Assembly (NCBI GenBank): GCA_017652965.1
Contig: JAGBZZ010000227.1
Span: forward strand, 1 to 6,062
DNA length: 6,062 nucleotides
Reading direction: 5' to 3'
Source: Clostridia bacterium
GTDB lineage: Bacteria; Bacillota_A; Clostridia; Oscillospirales; CAG-272
The position numbers and the translations under genes were made by a program. Below are positions 6,047 through 6,062 of this stretch, piece after piece; position 1 is the stretch's first letter; each line of letters starts with the position of its first letter. A model generated the notes under the pieces. It did no database searches. It saw only the letters and a list, made by a program, of their open reading frames with translations, and had not been told where the DNA came from.

Positions 6047-6062
6047 TTTTTTGAAGGTGGCC

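Noticed and set aside
5719..6062. tRNA, riboswitch or CRISPR array in the last 344 bases
   Set aside because: There is no cloverleaf with T- and D-arm signatures, no known riboswitch core that I recognise, and no evenly spaced direct repeats. The structure is inverted-repeat based.

Overview
This window is an ordinary chromosomal housekeeping segment. It probably comes from a high-GC member of the Clostridia, perhaps the Oscillospiraceae/Ruminococcaceae. Three things support this: the gene order pth–mfd–PrsA/SurA-like foldase, which is typical of Clostridia; an Mfd that reads very close to the Bacillus type; and GC-rich coding that almost never uses TTA, CTA or TCA codons. The intergenic repeat downstream also resembles palindromic elements I associate with gut Clostridia, but that is recollection rather than a search result. 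All genes are on the + strand.

Layout: 1–240 is the 3' end of a gene I cannot name. Positions 241–320 are a short gap holding a very GC-rich hairpin and the ribosome binding site of pth. pth (peptidyl-tRNA hydrolase, 321–950) is followed after 4 bases by mfd (transcription-repair coupling factor, 955–4488). After 30 more bases comes a membrane-anchored protein with the architecture of a PrsA/SurA foldase but a degenerate parvulin domain (4519–5718). The tight spacing suggests one operon. The functional link between the products is loose: rescue of peptidyl-tRNA, removal of RNA polymerase stalled at lesions, and folding or handling of exported protein.

The last 344 bases (5719–6062) contain no gene I can support. 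They hold a roughly 210-bp block bounded by an 11-base perfect inverted repeat. Inside it lies a mirror-symmetrical set of hairpins, the last of which is a good intrinsic terminator. After that come a small palindrome, a G-rich stretch, and finally an extended -10 sigma-A-type promoter (TTGACA, 17-base spacer, TACACT) that reads out of the window.

I found no convincing undescribed multi-gene system. The points most worth a second look are the probable loss of isomerase residues in the foldase-like protein and the inverted-repeat element behind it.
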